From positions 1,612,001 to 1,676,000 of the forward strand of contig NZ_CALSFP010000001.1 in NCBI RefSeq assembly GCF_943737015.1: DNA of 64,000 nucleotides, in the 5' to 3' direction. Under the pieces are notes generated by a model. It did no database searches, was not told where the DNA came from, and saw only the letters and a list, made by a program, of their open reading frames with translations. This stretch comes from Staphylococcus sp. Marseille-Q5304 (GTDB lineage Bacteria; Bacillota; Bacilli; Staphylococcales; Staphylococcaceae). The position numbers and the translations under genes are program-made. This document shows, in pieces, positions 1 through 10,288 of the stretch; the stretch's first letter is position 1, and the number at the start of each line of letters is the position of its first letter.

Positions 1-917
1 CCTGAACAAAATCCCATTTCTCGCATCATTTCAAGATCATAATTTGTACGTTGCTCCAAACGTTGTGCTTCAAGTAATTTATTTTCGTTACGTAATTCAG
101 TTAATCGTTCTTCTAATTCATTTTCAATACGTTTAATTGCTAATTTCATCTTTTCATCACGTGTTACGAAGTGAGACGCTGGGAAGATAGCAAAGTGATC
201 TCGTTCGCGCAATACTCCCCCTGTTAGGTAGTTCACTTCTCTAATGCGATCAATTTCATCCCCGAAGAACTCAACTCGGATACACATTTCTTCACGAGAT
301 GCCGGGAAGATTTCTACAACATCCCCACGTACACGGAACGTACCACGTCTAAAGTCAATGTCATTTCTTGTATATTGCACATCGACAAGCTTTCTTAACA
401 GTTCACTTCTATCCATTTCCATTCCGACGCGAACACTTACAACTAATTCTTTATATTCTTCTGGATTACCTAAACCATATATACAACTGACACTAGCAAT
501 AATAATAACATCGTCACGTTCAAACAGTGCACTTGTCGCTGAGTGTCTCAATTGATCAATTTCGTCATTAATAGAAGCATCTTTCTCTATGAAAGTATCC
601 GTTGAAGGTACATATGCTTCTGGTTGATAATAATCATAATAACTCACAAAGTACTCTACACGATTTTCAGGAAAGAACTCTTTAAACTCGCTATATAACT
701 GACCTGCAAGTGTCTTATTATGAGCGATAATTAGAGTTGGCTTTCCAACGCGTTTAATTACATTACTCATCGTAAATGTCTTACCTGTTCCTGTGGCACC
801 GAGTAATGTTTGGTGACGTTTCCCCTCTTCTACACCCTTAACAATTTCATCAATCGCTTGAGGTTGATCACCTTGGGGTTCAAAGTTAGATTCTAATTTA
901 AATGGAGAATGTTCCAT
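1..917 (-). CDS. uvrB: UvrABC excinuclease subunit B, 5' part (C-terminus beyond the window)
   Basis: DNA-damage recognition helicase of nucleotide excision repair; it works with UvrA and UvrC. About 305 N-terminal codons are visible, starting [12 protein letters not shown] Walker A motif ([10 protein letters not shown]) lies at about residues 35-45. The start is the ATG at 917, with a strong AGGAGGC ribosome site just upstream. The gene runs off the left edge, so the C-terminal helicase half and the UvrC-binding motif are not seen. csbA lies upstream on the same strand but is separated by its own terminator. The family assignment is secure from sequence. Confidence 0.95.
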   Translation of the reverse strand, partial: MEHSPFKLESNFEPQGDQPQAIDEIVKGVEEGKRHQTLLGATGTGKTFTMSNVIKRVGKPTLIIAHNKTLAGQLYSEFKEFFPENRVEYFVSYYDYYQPEAYVPSTDTFIEKDASINDEIDQLRHSATSALFERDDVIIIASVSCIYGLGNPEEYKELVVSVRVGMEMDRSELLRKLVDVQYTRNDIDFRRGTFRVRGDVVEIFPASREEMCIRVEFFGDEIDRIREVNYLTGGVLRERDHFAIFPASHFVTRDEKMKLAIKRIENELEERLTELRNENKLLEAQRLEQRTNYDLEMMREMGFCS

Positions 918-1081
918 AATGATCACGCCTCCTACAAAATTTCACATTAACGTTCCTATGCGATATCCCACATTAATCCTCTATAATTACTTATACTTTT
1001 CGTTTATATTAATTGTTCACGATAAACATTTTAACAGATTTACCACTACAAATACAAACATTTGTTCGTTATTGGTTTTGA

Positions 1082-1120
1082 GAAAATAAAAAACAAACAT
1101 AGTTATTCCCATGTTTGTCT
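1082..1120 (-). terminator. Rho-independent terminator after csbA
   Basis: Inverted repeat ACAAACAT (1093-1100) / ATGTTTGT (1111-1118) with a 10-nt loop. On the minus strand it is followed by TTTTTATTTT. It ends the HD-nucleotidase/csbA transcript before uvrB. Confidence 0.75.
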
Positions 1121-1194
1121 TATGCGCGTTAAGTTGTTTCTTATTATGATGTAATATGCTAAATAAATAATGAACTTTCGCACTTATATATTAA

Positions 1195-1434
1195 CTAATC
1201 GTCCATTTTTTTGTGTAACTCGAGTTGGTCGATAATTAAATATCCTGCTAATAATGACACTACGTCAATAAAGATAATCCACTGACTATGGAAAAATCCT
1301 TTTTCAACTGAAACGCCAATGAGTATTAACGCCAAAATCGTTCCAACCCATTTGTTCCTTGTAACTACACTAAAAGAAACTACAAGAATACAAGGGAAAA
1401 ATGCAGCAAGTAAATACCAAATCATACATCTCAC
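1195..1434 (-). CDS. csbA: CsbA family small membrane protein
   Basis: Small hydrophobic protein of 76-79 residues with about three membrane segments. It resembles Bacillus CsbA (a sigma-B-controlled gene of unknown function), which also lies next to uvrB. Two starts are possible: GTG at 1434, overlapping the stop of the upstream HD gene, or ATG at 1425 giving MIWYLLAAFFPC. From memory the S. aureus homologue begins MIWY, so 1425 is the better start. It is probably translationally coupled to the upstream gene. Its biochemical role is not known. Confidence 0.8.
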   Translation of the reverse strand: MRCMIWYLLAAFFPCILVVSFSVVTRNKWVGTILALILIGVSVEKGFFHSQWIIFIDVVSLLAGYLIIDQLELHKKMDD

Positions 1435-2072
1435 TCATTTCTTTTATTTAGGATGGCCATTGTCGTTTCTCTTAATTCTGAGCGTGGGATAAAGTTTTCA
1501 GTAAGCATTTCCGGAATAATATTTTCAATGAAGTCATTTACAGAGCTCAAATGATCGAATTGCATAATCGTTTCTAATGACATCTCATAAATTTCAAAGA
1601 ATAGAGGTTCAGGATTTCTTTTTTGTATTTCACCAAATGTTTCATATAATAAATCAATTTTGTCGGCTACTGATAGTATTTGCCCTTCTAAAGAGTCATC
1701 TTTTCCCTCTTGCAGACGTTCACGATAAATGGCTTGATATGGTTCTGGAATCTCTTCATTAATAAAATGATTGACCATTTCTTCCTCAACTTGTGAGAAG
1801 AGCTTCTTTAACTCGCCACTCGCATATTTTACAGGTGTTTTGATATCACCGGTAAATATTTCGGCAAAGTCATGGTTAAGCGCTTTTTCATATAAACTTT
1901 TCCAATCAACTTTATTGCCATGATATTCTTCAACCGTACCTAAATATTGTGCAATCTTCGTGACTTTAAAAGAATGTGCAGCCACGTTATGTTCGAAATA
2001 TTTAAATTGACCTGGCAACCTAATTAACTTTTCCAAATCGGATAAACGCTTAAAGTATTGATGTACGCCCAT
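1431..2072 (-). CDS. HD-domain hydrolase, YfbR-like 5'-deoxynucleotidase family
   Basis: Soluble 213-residue protein of the HD_3/YfbR-like family, metal-dependent phosphohydrolases acting on nucleotides. The metal-binding pattern is visible: AAHSFKV (His 33), NHDFAEI (His 67-Asp 68) and a later DKIDLL aspartate near residue 140. The start is taken at the ATG at 2072 (MGVHQYFKRL), which has AGGAGG nine bases upstream; an in-frame upstream ATG at 2129 lacks such a site. It overlaps the GTG start of csbA, so the two form an operon. Substrate not determined; 5'-dNMP hydrolysis is inferred from family. Confidence 0.75.
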   Translation of the reverse strand: MGVHQYFKRLSDLEKLIRLPGQFKYFEHNVAAHSFKVTKIAQYLGTVEEYHGNKVDWKSLYEKALNHDFAEIFTGDIKTPVKYASGELKKLFSQVEEEMVNHFINEEIPEPYQAIYRERLQEGKDDSLEGQILSVADKIDLLYETFGEIQKRNPEPLFFEIYEMSLETIMQFDHLSSVNDFIENIIPEMLTENFIPRSELRETTMAILNKRNE

Positions 2073-2232
2073 GACATCGCCTCCTAAATTATTTAGTGTG
2101 ATTTTACTTGCTTTTATATTATCATTCAATAATCAAAATGTCTTTCGAATTTAATTATAGAATATTTTAATTTCTATAAGAGGTAAAACTTTCATTAAAA
2201 ACAATTACGGTTCAGTTATGTGCTAACTCAAC

Positions 2233-3346
2233 TTAATTGTTATTATCCATTTGACTACGTAAGTACGCTTCAATAAACGGACCAATTTCGCCATCCATTA
2301 CTGCATCAACTTTCGCAGTTTCTTCGTTCGTTCTATGGTCTTTAACCATTGCATACGGATGGAAAACATAAGATCTAATTTGGCTTCCCCAACCAATCTC
2401 TTTTTGTTCACCACGAATTTCAGCCATCTCTTGTTCTTGCTCTTCAAGCTTTAATTGATAAAGTTTTGATTTTAAAGTTTTCATTGCGGCTTCTCTGTTT
2501 TTAATTTGAGATCTTTCGTTTTGGTTATTTACGACGATACCAGTAGGATGGTGTGTAATTCTTATTGCAGATTCTGTTTTGTTGATGTGTTGTCCACCTG
2601 CCCCAGAAGCTCTAAAAGTATCTACCGTAATATCGTCAGAATTCACTTCAATTTCTATTTCCGAATTATTAAATTCTGGAATAACGTCACATGATGCGAA
2701 TGAAGTATGACGACGCCCTGAAGAATCAAATGGGGAAATTCTCACAAGTCGGTGAACACCTTTTTCAGCTTTCAAATAACCGTAAGCATTATGTCCTTTA
2801 ACGACGAAAGTTACGCTTTTTACGCCAGCTTCATCCCCAGGTAAATAGTCAGCAATTTCAACTTTAAATCCGCTTTGTTCGCAGTAACGTTGATACATTC
2901 TAAGTAACATATTCGTCCAATCTTGCGATTCCGTCCCACCTGCACCTGGGTGTAATTCAATGATTGCATTGTTTGCATCATAAGGGCCGTCTAATAATAG
3001 TTGTAATTCAAACTGGTCTAGCTCATCTTTGAAAGCTACCACTGTTTCTTCTAAATCATCTTTCATATCTTCGTCATTTTCTTCAACTAATAATTCTCTC
3101 GTTGTAGTCATATCTTCTATATCCGCTTCTAGTTTACGATAAGCATTAACGACTGATTTTAAAGCATTGTTTTTATCAATGATATCTTGAGCTTTGTCTT
3201 GATCATCCCAAAATGTTGGGTCTGTCATCATTTCTTCATATTCTTGTATGTTCGTCTCTTTCTCTTCTAAGTCAAAGAGACCCCCTAAGTTGTTCTAACT
3301 TCTCTTGATAGCTATCTATATTTCTTTTTATTTCTGATAATTCCAT
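2233..3346 (-). CDS. prfB: Peptide chain release factor 2, with programmed +1 frameshift
   Basis: RF2 reads UGA and UAA stop codons and releases the nascent peptide. The frame is split: 24 codons run from ATG at 3346 (AGGAG site upstream) to an in-frame TGA at 3272-3274, then translation shifts +1 on CTT-TGA-C and continues to 2233. The combined product is 370 residues. The slip site AGG GGG TCT CTT TGA C is the canonical autoregulatory signal: low RF2 lets ribosomes pause on UGA and shift. The release motif GGQ is present in [13 protein letters not shown], and the anticodon-mimic SPF motif appears as [11 protein letters not shown]. This is not a pseudogene. Upstream secA is separated by terminator modules. 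Confidence 0.97.
3272..3286 (-). promoter_or_regulatory. prfB: RF2 +1 programmed frameshift site
   Basis: On the minus strand the sequence reads AGG GGG TCT CTT TGA C. The purine-rich AGGGGG acts as the internal Shine-Dalgarno stimulator three bases before the CTT slippery codon, and TGA is the RF2 stop. This matches the classic bacterial prfB recoding site. Confidence 0.95.
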
Positions 3347-3567
3347 AGTGCATCGCTCCTATTTTCTTAATAAACAATGATTTACTTTTATTTTAATTTG
3401 TTTTTGAATGAATACAACTATTTTACAAAAGTTAAGGAACACCTTTCAACTTTACATACTGTTCGAACGTCCGTAGTTTGAAATAAGTAGAGTTGTTTCA
3501 GTTTCATCCCTAAAATACGCGTGTTTCACTCGATAGCTCTATTAATTCACTATCATTATAAAAATTT

Positions 3568-3600
3568 AGAGTCTGAGACATAATAGGTGTCTCAGACTCT
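3568..3600. terminator. Hairpin 1 of a two-hairpin repeat module (perfect 13-bp stem)
   Basis: AGAGTCTGAGACA (3568-3580) pairs perfectly with TGTCTCAGACTCT (3588-3600) across a 7-nt loop. It lies downstream of secA and upstream of prfB. With the second hairpin at 3677-3727 it forms one copy of a module seen at least six times in the window. Confidence 0.7.
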
Positions 3601-3676
3601 TTGGCAACTTGACAGTAGATGTCTGAATTGAAAATGCACTTATATCAAGCTTTTTTCAATCCTAGTCATCCTTGCC

Positions 3677-3727
3677 GGGGTGGGACTACGAAATCTTTAT
3701 TAAAAATCGATTTCTGTCCCACTCCCT
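3677..3727 (-). terminator. Hairpin 2 of the repeat module; likely secA terminator
   Basis: Outer arms GGGGTGGGAC (3677-3686) and GTCCCACTCCC (3716-3726), inner arms GAAATC / GATTTC. Read on the minus strand this lies 17 bases beyond the secA stop. The core GGGACTACGAAATC recurs at 29.4, 51.2 and 58.3 kb and, inverted, at 27.6 kb. Confidence 0.65.
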
Positions 3728-3743
3728 TTTTAAAATTTATTAA

Positions 3744-6281
3744 TTATGCACCGTGGCAATTTTTATATTTCTTACCGCTGCCACAAGGACATGGATCATT
3801 TCTACCAATATCCTCATCTTTAACATAAGGTTCTGCCTTAGCTTCACCTTCTCCATAGTCGTCTCCGCTCGTTACATGTTCAGCTTTACCAAAGTCAGTA
3901 GATTTATCACGTTCAACATCTTCTTCTACAGAAACAACTGATTTCAAGATGTATTTAGATACGTCCTCTTCGATTGTTTGCATCATTGTATCAAATAATT
4001 CGTGACCTTCGTTTTGGTAATCTCGAAGCGGATTTTGTTGTCCGTATGAACGTAAGTGTATACCTTGTCTTAACTGATCCATAGTATCAATGTGATCCGT
4101 CCAATGATCATCAATAGAACGTAATAAAATCATACGTTCAAACTCATCAAATTGTGAGCCGATTTTTTCTTTTTGATTCTTCAATGCTGTTTCAATTTTA
4201 GGCCATACATATTCGAACACATCTTCATTATCTTTACCTTTAAGTTCAGATGGTTTTAATTCACCTTCATGTAAGAATACGTCTTCAACGTAATTAACAA
4301 ATGGTTCATAGTTTGCATCTTCTTCGTCTTCATTAATATAGTAATAGATACTGCGTTGAAGCGTTGAACGTAACATTGATTCAACTAGATCATTACTTGA
4401 GTCGCTGTCTATAATATTATTACGTTCACCATAAATGATTTCACGTTGTTTACGTAACACGTCATCATATTCAAGTACTCGTTTACGTGCATCAAAGTTG
4501 TTACCTTCAACACGTTTTTGTGCTGATTCAACCGCACGTGATACCATCTTAGATTCTATAGGCGTCGTATCGTCCATACCTAAACGATTCATCATACTTT
4601 GTAGACGTTCTGAACCGAAACGTACCATCAACTCATCTTGTAAAGATAAATAGAATCTACTATCACCTTTATCACCTTGACGTCCTGAACGACCACGGAG
4701 CTGATCATCTATACGTCTAGATTCGTGTCGTTCTGTACCTATAACAGCAAGACCGCCAATTTCTTCTACGCCTTCACCAAGTTTAATATCCGTACCACGA
4801 CCAGCCATGTTTGTCGCGATGGTTACTGCACCACGTTGACCAGCATCCGCGATGATATCCGCTTCTTTTTCATGGTTCTTCGCGTTAAGTACGTTGTGTC
4901 TCACACCATTTTTCTTTAAAAGGTTTGAAATATATTCACTGGTTTCAACTGCAACCGTACCAAGTAAGACCGGTTGACCTTGTTTGTGTTTCTCAATAAC
5001 TTCGTCCACAACAGCGTCAAATTTACCTTTTTGACTAACATAAATCATATCTGATTTATCGATACGTTGTACGGGTCTATTTGTCGGAATTTGAGTTACT
5101 GTCATATTGTAAATATTTCTAAACTCTTCTTCTTCCGTTTTAGCAGTACCTGTCATTCCTGAAAGTTTATTGTACATTCTGAAATAGTTTTGGAATGTAA
5201 TAGAAGCCATCGTTTTTGATTCGTTTTGAATCTTAACGCCTTCTTTAGCTTCTATCGCTTGGTGTAACCCTTCTGAGAAACGACGACCTGGCATAGTACG
5301 ACCTGTAAATTGATCGACGATAAGTACTTCGCCTTCATGCACCATATAGTCAACATCTTTTTGAAGTGTCACGTGGGCACGTAACGCCGTATTGATATGT
5401 GTAATAATATCGACATTTTTAACGTCATAAAGGTTATCAATTTTAAACATACGTTCAGCTTTATCGATACCTTGTTCTGTTAATTGTACAGATTTCGTCT
5501 TTTCATCTAAATTATAGTCTTCTTCATTTTTAAGCATTTTTGCAAAGACGTTTGCTTGAGTATATAAAGAAGTCGATTTTTCTGCTTCACCTGAAATAAT
5601 TAAAGGTGTACGGGCTTCGTCAATTAAAATAGAGTCAACTTCGTCAATGATTGCGTAATGTAATGGTCTCATTACACGCTCTTCAGCATAGTTCACCATA
5701 TTATCACGTAAGTAATCAAAACCAAGTTCATTGTTAGTACTGTAAGTGATATCACGTGTATATGCTTCACGTTTCTCATTAGTAGACTTACTATTTAAAT
5801 TGACACCTACTGATAAACCTAGGAATTCGTATAAGCGTGCCATGTCTTCACTTTGACTACTTGCAAGATATTCGTTGACTGTGATGACGTGTACACCACG
5901 ACCTGCAAGTGCATTTAAATATGTTGGCATCGTCGCTGTTAATGTCTTACCTTCACCGGTTCTCATTTCAGCAATGTCACCGTTATGAATAGCGATACCA
6001 CCCATAACTTGTACTCTGAAAGGTACCATGTTATACACACGTTTTGAACTTTCTCGAACAAGTGCAAATGCTTCTGGTAATATTTCATCTAATATTTTAT
6101 TTTGTTTCTTTACGTCGTCTTCTGCTTGTACTTTTTGTTGCAACGCTTTTGTTTTTTCTCTAATTTCTTCATCTTTTAAAATCGACATATCCTCTTCTAG
6201 GGCAAGGACTTTGTCGGCTAACTTACCAAGGCGTTTTATTTCTCTTTTATTGCCATCTGCAATCTTTGATAAAAAACCCAT
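3744..6281 (-). CDS. secA: Preprotein translocase ATPase SecA
   Basis: Cytoplasmic motor that pushes unfolded preproteins through SecYEG. At 845 residues it is full length for SecA1. The Walker A motif MRTGEGKT lies at residues 106-113, the DEAD-type Walker B/II region reads [21 protein letters not shown], and helicase motif VI reads [12 protein letters not shown]. The C-terminal zinc motif [13 protein letters not shown] (SecB/ribosome binding) is intact at the very end. The start is ATG 6281 with AAGGAG upstream. The SecA-RF2 gene order (secA then prfB) is conserved in Bacillales. This is the housekeeping SecA1, not the accessory SecA2, judged from length, zinc tail and context. Confidence 0.98.
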   Translation of the reverse strand: MGFLSKIADGNKREIKRLGKLADKVLALEEDMSILKDEEIREKTKALQQKVQAEDDVKKQNKILDEILPEAFALVRESSKRVYNMVPFRVQVMGGIAIHNGDIAEMRTGEGKTLTATMPTYLNALAGRGVHVITVNEYLASSQSEDMARLYEFLGLSVGVNLNSKSTNEKREAYTRDITYSTNNELGFDYLRDNMVNYAEERVMRPLHYAIIDEVDSILIDEARTPLIISGEAEKSTSLYTQANVFAKMLKNEEDYNLDEKTKSVQLTEQGIDKAERMFKIDNLYDVKNVDIITHINTALRAHVTLQKDVDYMVHEGEVLIVDQFTGRTMPGRRFSEGLHQAIEAKEGVKIQNESKTMASITFQNYFRMYNKLSGMTGTAKTEEEEFRNIYNMTVTQIPTNRPVQRIDKSDMIYVSQKGKFDAVVDEVIEKHKQGQPVLLGTVAVETSEYISNLLKKNGVRHNVLNAKNHEKEADIIADAGQRGAVTIATNMAGRGTDIKLGEGVEEIGGLAVIGTERHESRRIDDQLRGRSGRQGDKGDSRFYLSLQDELMVRFGSERLQSMMNRLGMDDTTPIESKMVSRAVESAQKRVEGNNFDARKRVLEYDDVLRKQREIIYGERNNIIDSDSSNDLVESMLRSTLQRSIYYYINEDEEDANYEPFVNYVEDVFLHEGELKPSELKGKDNEDVFEYVWPKIETALKNQKEKIGSQFDEFERMILLRSIDDHWTDHIDTMDQLRQGIHLRSYGQQNPLRDYQNEGHELFDTMMQTIEEDVSKYILKSVVSVEEDVERDKSTDFGKAEHVTSGDDYGEGEAKAEPYVKDEDIGRNDPCPCGSGKKYKNCHGA

Positions 6282-6490
6282 TTTGTTCGCTCCTTTAGCA
6301 TTTTAACTCTTTGCTTACAACAATTAATCTTATCATTTATATCGTGAAATTTACACTTATTAAGTTCACGGTTAATATTAAGACTCTATTACTAACGTCT
6401 ATCTCCCATAATTCTTCCGTTAGATATAATCTTATTTAAAATATACATGTTTTGATTACGTATTTCCAAATGTTTGGACCTTAACAACAT

Positions 6491-6526
6491 AATAGGCTAG
6501 AAACATATGATTGTTCCTAGCCTATT
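6491..6526 (-). terminator. Terminator after hpf
   Basis: AATAGGCTAG (6491-6500) pairs with CTAGCCTATT (6517-6526), extended inward by AACA/TGTT. The T-tract on the minus strand is weak, so some read-through into secA is possible. Confidence 0.6.
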
Positions 6527-6559
6527 CTCTGTATTAAGACGTACATTGCATATGAATCA

Positions 6560-7132
6560 CTATTCAGTTGTTTCAATCAATCCATATTTGCCATCTTTTC
6601 TTTTATAAACAATGCTTGTACCATCAGTTTCACGATCTGTGAAAATAAAGAAATCATGCCCTAATAAATCCATTTGTAACACCGCTTCTTCTGAGTCCAT
6701 CGGTTTTAAACTGAAGTTCTTTGAACGGATGATTTCAATATCACTGTCATCATTGTCCTCTTCATCTTGAAGTGATGGGACCTCATTTTCTTCTGGTAAT
6801 GAAGCAAATGCCTCTTGATCATGACGATTGCGGTTCTTTCTATTGACACGAGTTTTATACTTTCTCACTTGTCTTTCTAATTTACTATTAATTAAATCAA
6901 TACCTGCATATAAATCATCATGTCTTTCTTCCGCTCTTAAAGTAACATTCTTCAATGGAATTGTTACCTCAATCTTAGTAGAAGAGTTTTGATACGTTTT
7001 AACTTTAACGTGCGCAATAGCATTTGGCACATTATTAAAATAGCGTTCTAATTTACCAATTTTTTCCTCAATGTAATTACGAATTGCGTCAGTAATTGTG
7101 AGGTTCTCTCCGTGAATTTCAAATCTAAGCAT
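6560..7132 (-). CDS. hpf: Long-form ribosome hibernation promoting factor
   Basis: The 190-residue long HPF binds the 30S decoding region and dimerises 70S ribosomes into inactive 100S particles. The N-terminal S30AE domain (about residues 1-100: [20 protein letters not shown]...) and the C-terminal dimerisation domain (about 130-190, ending [15 protein letters not shown]) are joined by an acidic linker rich in E/D. The start is ATG 7132 with AAAGGAG upstream, giving the family length; an upstream in-frame codon at 7186 has no such site. It lies between comFC and secA, the order known from Bacillus (yvyD). Confidence 0.95.
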   Translation of the reverse strand: MLRFEIHGENLTITDAIRNYIEEKIGKLERYFNNVPNAIAHVKVKTYQNSSTKIEVTIPLKNVTLRAEERHDDLYAGIDLINSKLERQVRKYKTRVNRKNRNRHDQEAFASLPEENEVPSLQDEEDNDDSDIEIIRSKNFSLKPMDSEEAVLQMDLLGHDFFIFTDRETDGTSIVYKRKDGKYGLIETTE

Positions 7133-7197
7133 AGTAATCGACTCCTTTAAAACCTCTTTATTGGTAATATTGCTTATCCTTATCATACCACTTAATA

Positions 7198-7872
7198 CTA
7201 CCGTGCAAAAGTAAATACATATAATTTTCTGATTTTTCTAACAAATATTTTACACGCAGCATGATGAATCGTCAATCCAGTTGTATAAATATCATCTATG
7301 AGTAAAATGTTCTTATCATCTAGATCGATAGAATCGTTAATAAGGTGAAATGGATTCGGTTGTTGTGCTCGAGTAAGCTTATCTAATTCAGATTGCTTTG
7401 CCCGTAACTGTGTAGAAAGTAACCGATGATAACGAACACCTAAATGCTCCAACACCATTTCAACTGGATTAAAAGTACGCATTTGATCTCGTTCGATGGG
7501 TGAAGGAATAGGTATATTGTAATGATAATCTTGTTTCGGTAACTTTAATTTGTATGCTAATAATTCACTAAGCGCTACATCTTTTAAAAATTTATAGTTA
7601 TGCAAGATTTCTTTCATAACACCATCATATCGATAATTACAATACAGTTGATCCATTAATTTGAATTTTTGAGCTAAAAACTGACAATCTAAACACTGTG
7701 TTTCCTTTATAGCTAATGTCTTTAAGCAAGTTGGACAGCAATTTGTCTTACTTATCCCAATTTCCTTCCATTGTGATTCACATTTACAACAAAGCTTTCG
7801 TCTTCTTTTAAAAAGATTTCGTGCGTGCAAAGTTTCATTAATGGCAGAATGACATTGTAAGCATCTATTCAC
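7198..7872 (-). CDS. comFC: ComF family protein, phosphoribosyltransferase-like
   Basis: Late competence protein required for efficient DNA transformation in Gram-positive bacteria; its enzymatic substrate is unsettled. The N-terminus carries a zinc-ribbon set of cysteine pairs (CLQC, CCKC, CCPTC, CLDC). The C-terminus carries a PRPP-binding signature, [13 protein letters not shown]. The likely start is GTG at 7872 ([20 protein letters not shown] upstream), giving 224 residues and an 8-base overlap with the comFA stop, so translation is probably coupled. Confidence 0.88.
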   Translation of the reverse strand: MNRCLQCHSAINETLHARNLFKRRRKLCCKCESQWKEIGISKTNCCPTCLKTLAIKETQCLDCQFLAQKFKLMDQLYCNYRYDGVMKEILHNYKFLKDVALSELLAYKLKLPKQDYHYNIPIPSPIERDQMRTFNPVEMVLEHLGVRYHRLLSTQLRAKQSELDKLTRAQQPNPFHLINDSIDLDDKNILLIDDIYTTGLTIHHAACKIFVRKIRKLYVFTFAR

Positions 7873-9169
7873 GAACCCACCCCCGTTGAGTAGCAAGACG
7901 ATTCATTTTCACGATTTCGCGTTTTGCTTTCATCATCTTTAACGTAATCCCTTCATGCAAAAACATAACAGACCCTGTAGGTGCATCGATCTTTCTCCCT
8001 ACTCGACCAGCGATTTGTACTAGCGCACTGCTTGTGAATGTATGACTATTTAACACTAAGACGTCCAAACAAGCTTTAGTGAAACCACGTTCTAATATTG
8101 TAGTCGTAAATAATATTTGAATTGTTCCTTCCCTAAATGCTGCTACTTTGTCAAACCTTAGTGGATCTTCACTATAAACGTAATCCAGGTGTTGGATTTG
8201 AGTTTTATATACCTTATACATCTTTAACATTGAGTCTATATGATTGAAAAACACGAGGGTAAATCGTTGTTGGTGAATTTGTATATTGAAGTAGTTCGTT
8301 AATGTACGTTGGGGCTTGTTATAATTTACCTTAAAATATTTAAACCGAGGCTCAGGTAGTGGATAGCCATGATAACGTGCTGGAAGTCTAACGATGTGAG
8401 ATTCTGTCATTTGTTGAACAAGGGACCGAGGCGGCGTGGCTGTCATATACACATGACAATGTTGGGGTTTTGAAGCAGAAGTGATATTTTGCATTAAATT
8501 CTCATCCATTGACAATGGAAAGGCATCTACCTCATCTACGACTATGAAATCGAAATGCGCTTTATACCGATATAGTTGATGTACAGTTGAAATAATAAAA
8601 TGCCCATCATATTGCTGACTTTGACCTTGATAAAGTACATCTATATTCTCTTTCTTGAAAGCTTCTTTAACACGCTTCGCAACTTCTATCACGACGTCTA
8701 CACGTGGTGAAACTATCGCGACATTATCACCACGTCTCCGTGCATACTGTATACTTTCAAAGATCATTTCAGTCTTCCCAGCACCTGTAACAGCATATAG
8801 CAATAATGGCTGATAGTGCTTAAGTGCCTTTAATATATGATTGGATGCAAATTGTTGTTGATCTGTTAATTCGAAATCAAGTTGATAGTGTGCCAAGGAT
8901 GGTTGTTGATGCGATTTCGTAATGATGATATCTGAAACGTTATCCATCCTTCCTAAATTGATACAATGTCTGCAATATACGATATGCTGTTTCTGAATCC
9001 TTGAATAATACTGATAAAATAGTTGTTGGTTTTGATTATTACACTGCACACAGAACCACTTTTCATCTACTCGGGTCACACCTTTCGATCGTGTGTGTAT
9101 GATTTCATCAGTCAATGTTGAAATATCTGAAATTAATTTACCGTAATTTTTTATAATACTTTCCTCCAA
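7865..9169 (-). CDS. comFA: ComFA, competence DNA-translocation ATPase/helicase
   Basis: Membrane-associated DEAD-box motor that helps pull transforming single-stranded DNA into the cell. A four-cysteine zinc module (Cys 40, 43, 66, 69) precedes Walker A AVTGAGKT (about 126-133), Walker B VVDEVDAF and the helicase C-domain ending QIAGRVGRKIDAPTG. The start is uncertain: the only in-frame near-canonical codon is TTG at 9169, which lies in the T-tract of the fakB1 terminator with no ribosome site before it. A good GGAGG sits just after it and would position an ATT codon at 9157. The open frame is intact and about family length. Confidence 0.92.
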   Translation of the reverse strand: MEESIIKNYGKLISDISTLTDEIIHTRSKGVTRVDEKWFCVQCNNQNQQLFYQYYSRIQKQHIVYCRHCINLGRMDNVSDIIITKSHQQPSLAHYQLDFELTDQQQFASNHILKALKHYQPLLLYAVTGAGKTEMIFESIQYARRRGDNVAIVSPRVDVVIEVAKRVKEAFKKENIDVLYQGQSQQYDGHFIISTVHQLYRYKAHFDFIVVDEVDAFPLSMDENLMQNITSASKPQHCHVYMTATPPRSLVQQMTESHIVRLPARYHGYPLPEPRFKYFKVNYNKPQRTLTNYFNIQIHQQRFTLVFFNHIDSMLKMYKVYKTQIQHLDYVYSEDPLRFDKVAAFREGTIQILFTTTILERGFTKACLDVLVLNSHTFTSSALVQIAGRVGRKIDAPTGSVMFLHEGITLKMMKAKREIVKMNRLATQRGWVRE

Positions 9170-9246
9170 AAAAAGAGATCAGCAACATCTATTGTTATTA
9201 GAAACATTACTTTATTTCTTAATAACGGATGTCATTACTGATCTCT
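9168..9246 (-). terminator. Long terminator hairpin after fakB1
   Basis: AGAGATCAG (9174-9182) pairs with CTGATCTCT (9238-9246), with further pairing inside (GTTATTA/TAATAAC). On the minus strand the stem is followed by seven Ts that run straight into the comFA start region. Confidence 0.8.
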
Positions 9247-9255
9247 ATCTATATA

Positions 9256-10119
9256 TTAATCAAGTCTAATTTTTCTACCAGTGTAACCTAAGCCCATTCC
9301 GCCTGAACCTATATGTGCAGCGACAACTGGACCTAGTTTAGAACGATGTACACGATATTGCGGATAATTTTGTTGTAACTCGTTATACAACCAATCACTA
9401 TCTTCAGTAATATCACCTTCTACGATATACAACGTTACTTCTTCGTAATCTTTAACGCGTTCTGTAACCTTTTCAATGATTGTTTTTAAAGCACGTTTTT
9501 TAGTACGTACCTTTTCCTCTGGGACAATGAGACCGTCTTGGAACTTTAACACGGGTTTCATTTTCAACATAGTACCTATCCATGCTTGTGCTCCTGAAAT
9601 ACGCCCGCTTTTTTGAAGATTTTTCAAATCATCTACCATTAAAATTGCTCCTGATACTTCTCGCATTGATTGTAACTCATTAATAATCGCTTGAGGCTCA
9701 TAACCTTCTTCAATCATTTCTAAAGCTCGTAAAACGTACCCGCCTTCTATCATTGCAGCTAATTCAGAATCAAATGTGTGGATATTAATACCTTCAACGA
9801 TATCAGCAGCTTGCGTAGCTGTCTGATAACAACCACTAATACCTGATGACAAGAATATTCCTATAACATCTGTGTAACCTTGATCACGGAAATATTCATA
9901 ATGTTCAATAAACTCCCCTATTGCAGGTTGACTCGTCGTTGGAATGGACTTTGACGTTTTCATACGTTCATAAAATTCCGAGCTAGAAATTGCCCCATTT
10001 TCTGTATAATTATCACCATTATCAAACGTAACACTAAGCGGTGCAATTCTTATATCGTATTTATCTATTAAGTTTTGGGGTAAATAACTTGTTGAATCAG
10101 TCAAAACTGCGATTTTCAT
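9256..10119 (-). CDS. fakB1: DegV family fatty-acid binding protein FakB1
   Basis: FakB proteins hold a fatty acid while FakA phosphorylates it, feeding exogenous fatty acids into phospholipid synthesis. The 287-residue protein has the DegV/EDD fold: N-terminal [38 protein letters not shown] and C-terminal [17 protein letters not shown]. Residue-by-residue resemblance (from memory) is to S. aureus FakB1, which prefers saturated chains, rather than FakB2. The start is ATG 10119 with GAGGAGG. It neighbours comF as degV does in Bacillus. Confidence 0.88.
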   Translation of the reverse strand: MKIAVLTDSTSYLPQNLIDKYDIRIAPLSVTFDNGDNYTENGAISSSEFYERMKTSKSIPTTSQPAIGEFIEHYEYFRDQGYTDVIGIFLSSGISGCYQTATQAADIVEGINIHTFDSELAAMIEGGYVLRALEMIEEGYEPQAIINELQSMREVSGAILMVDDLKNLQKSGRISGAQAWIGTMLKMKPVLKFQDGLIVPEEKVRTKKRALKTIIEKVTERVKDYEEVTLYIVEGDITEDSDWLYNELQQNYPQYRVHRSKLGPVVAAHIGSGGMGLGYTGRKIRLD

Positions 10120-10288
10120 ATATTATCCTCCTCAATTATCCTCACTACTATAATACAGTATAATGAATTAAAAGAAAATTCATATTTTATTTAATATATC
10201 AATGTACACAGTGTATAATGAACTACAATGAATCAGTGCGAACGATATCAATCTCATTCAATACTGAATAAAAGAGGTGAACAACAAA

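Noticed and set aside
244..555. Plus-strand 103-codon frame at the left edge
   Set aside because: It lies antisense to uvrB, whose minus-strand frame is clear with Walker A and a good start.
3272..3346. prfB looks like a frameshifted pseudogene
   Set aside because: The stop and shift are the canonical programmed RF2 recoding site, and the rest of the gene is intact.
6028..6306. Plus-strand open frame opposite the secA 5' end
   Set aside because: Shadow of secA; no ribosome site, and its codons only mirror the real gene.
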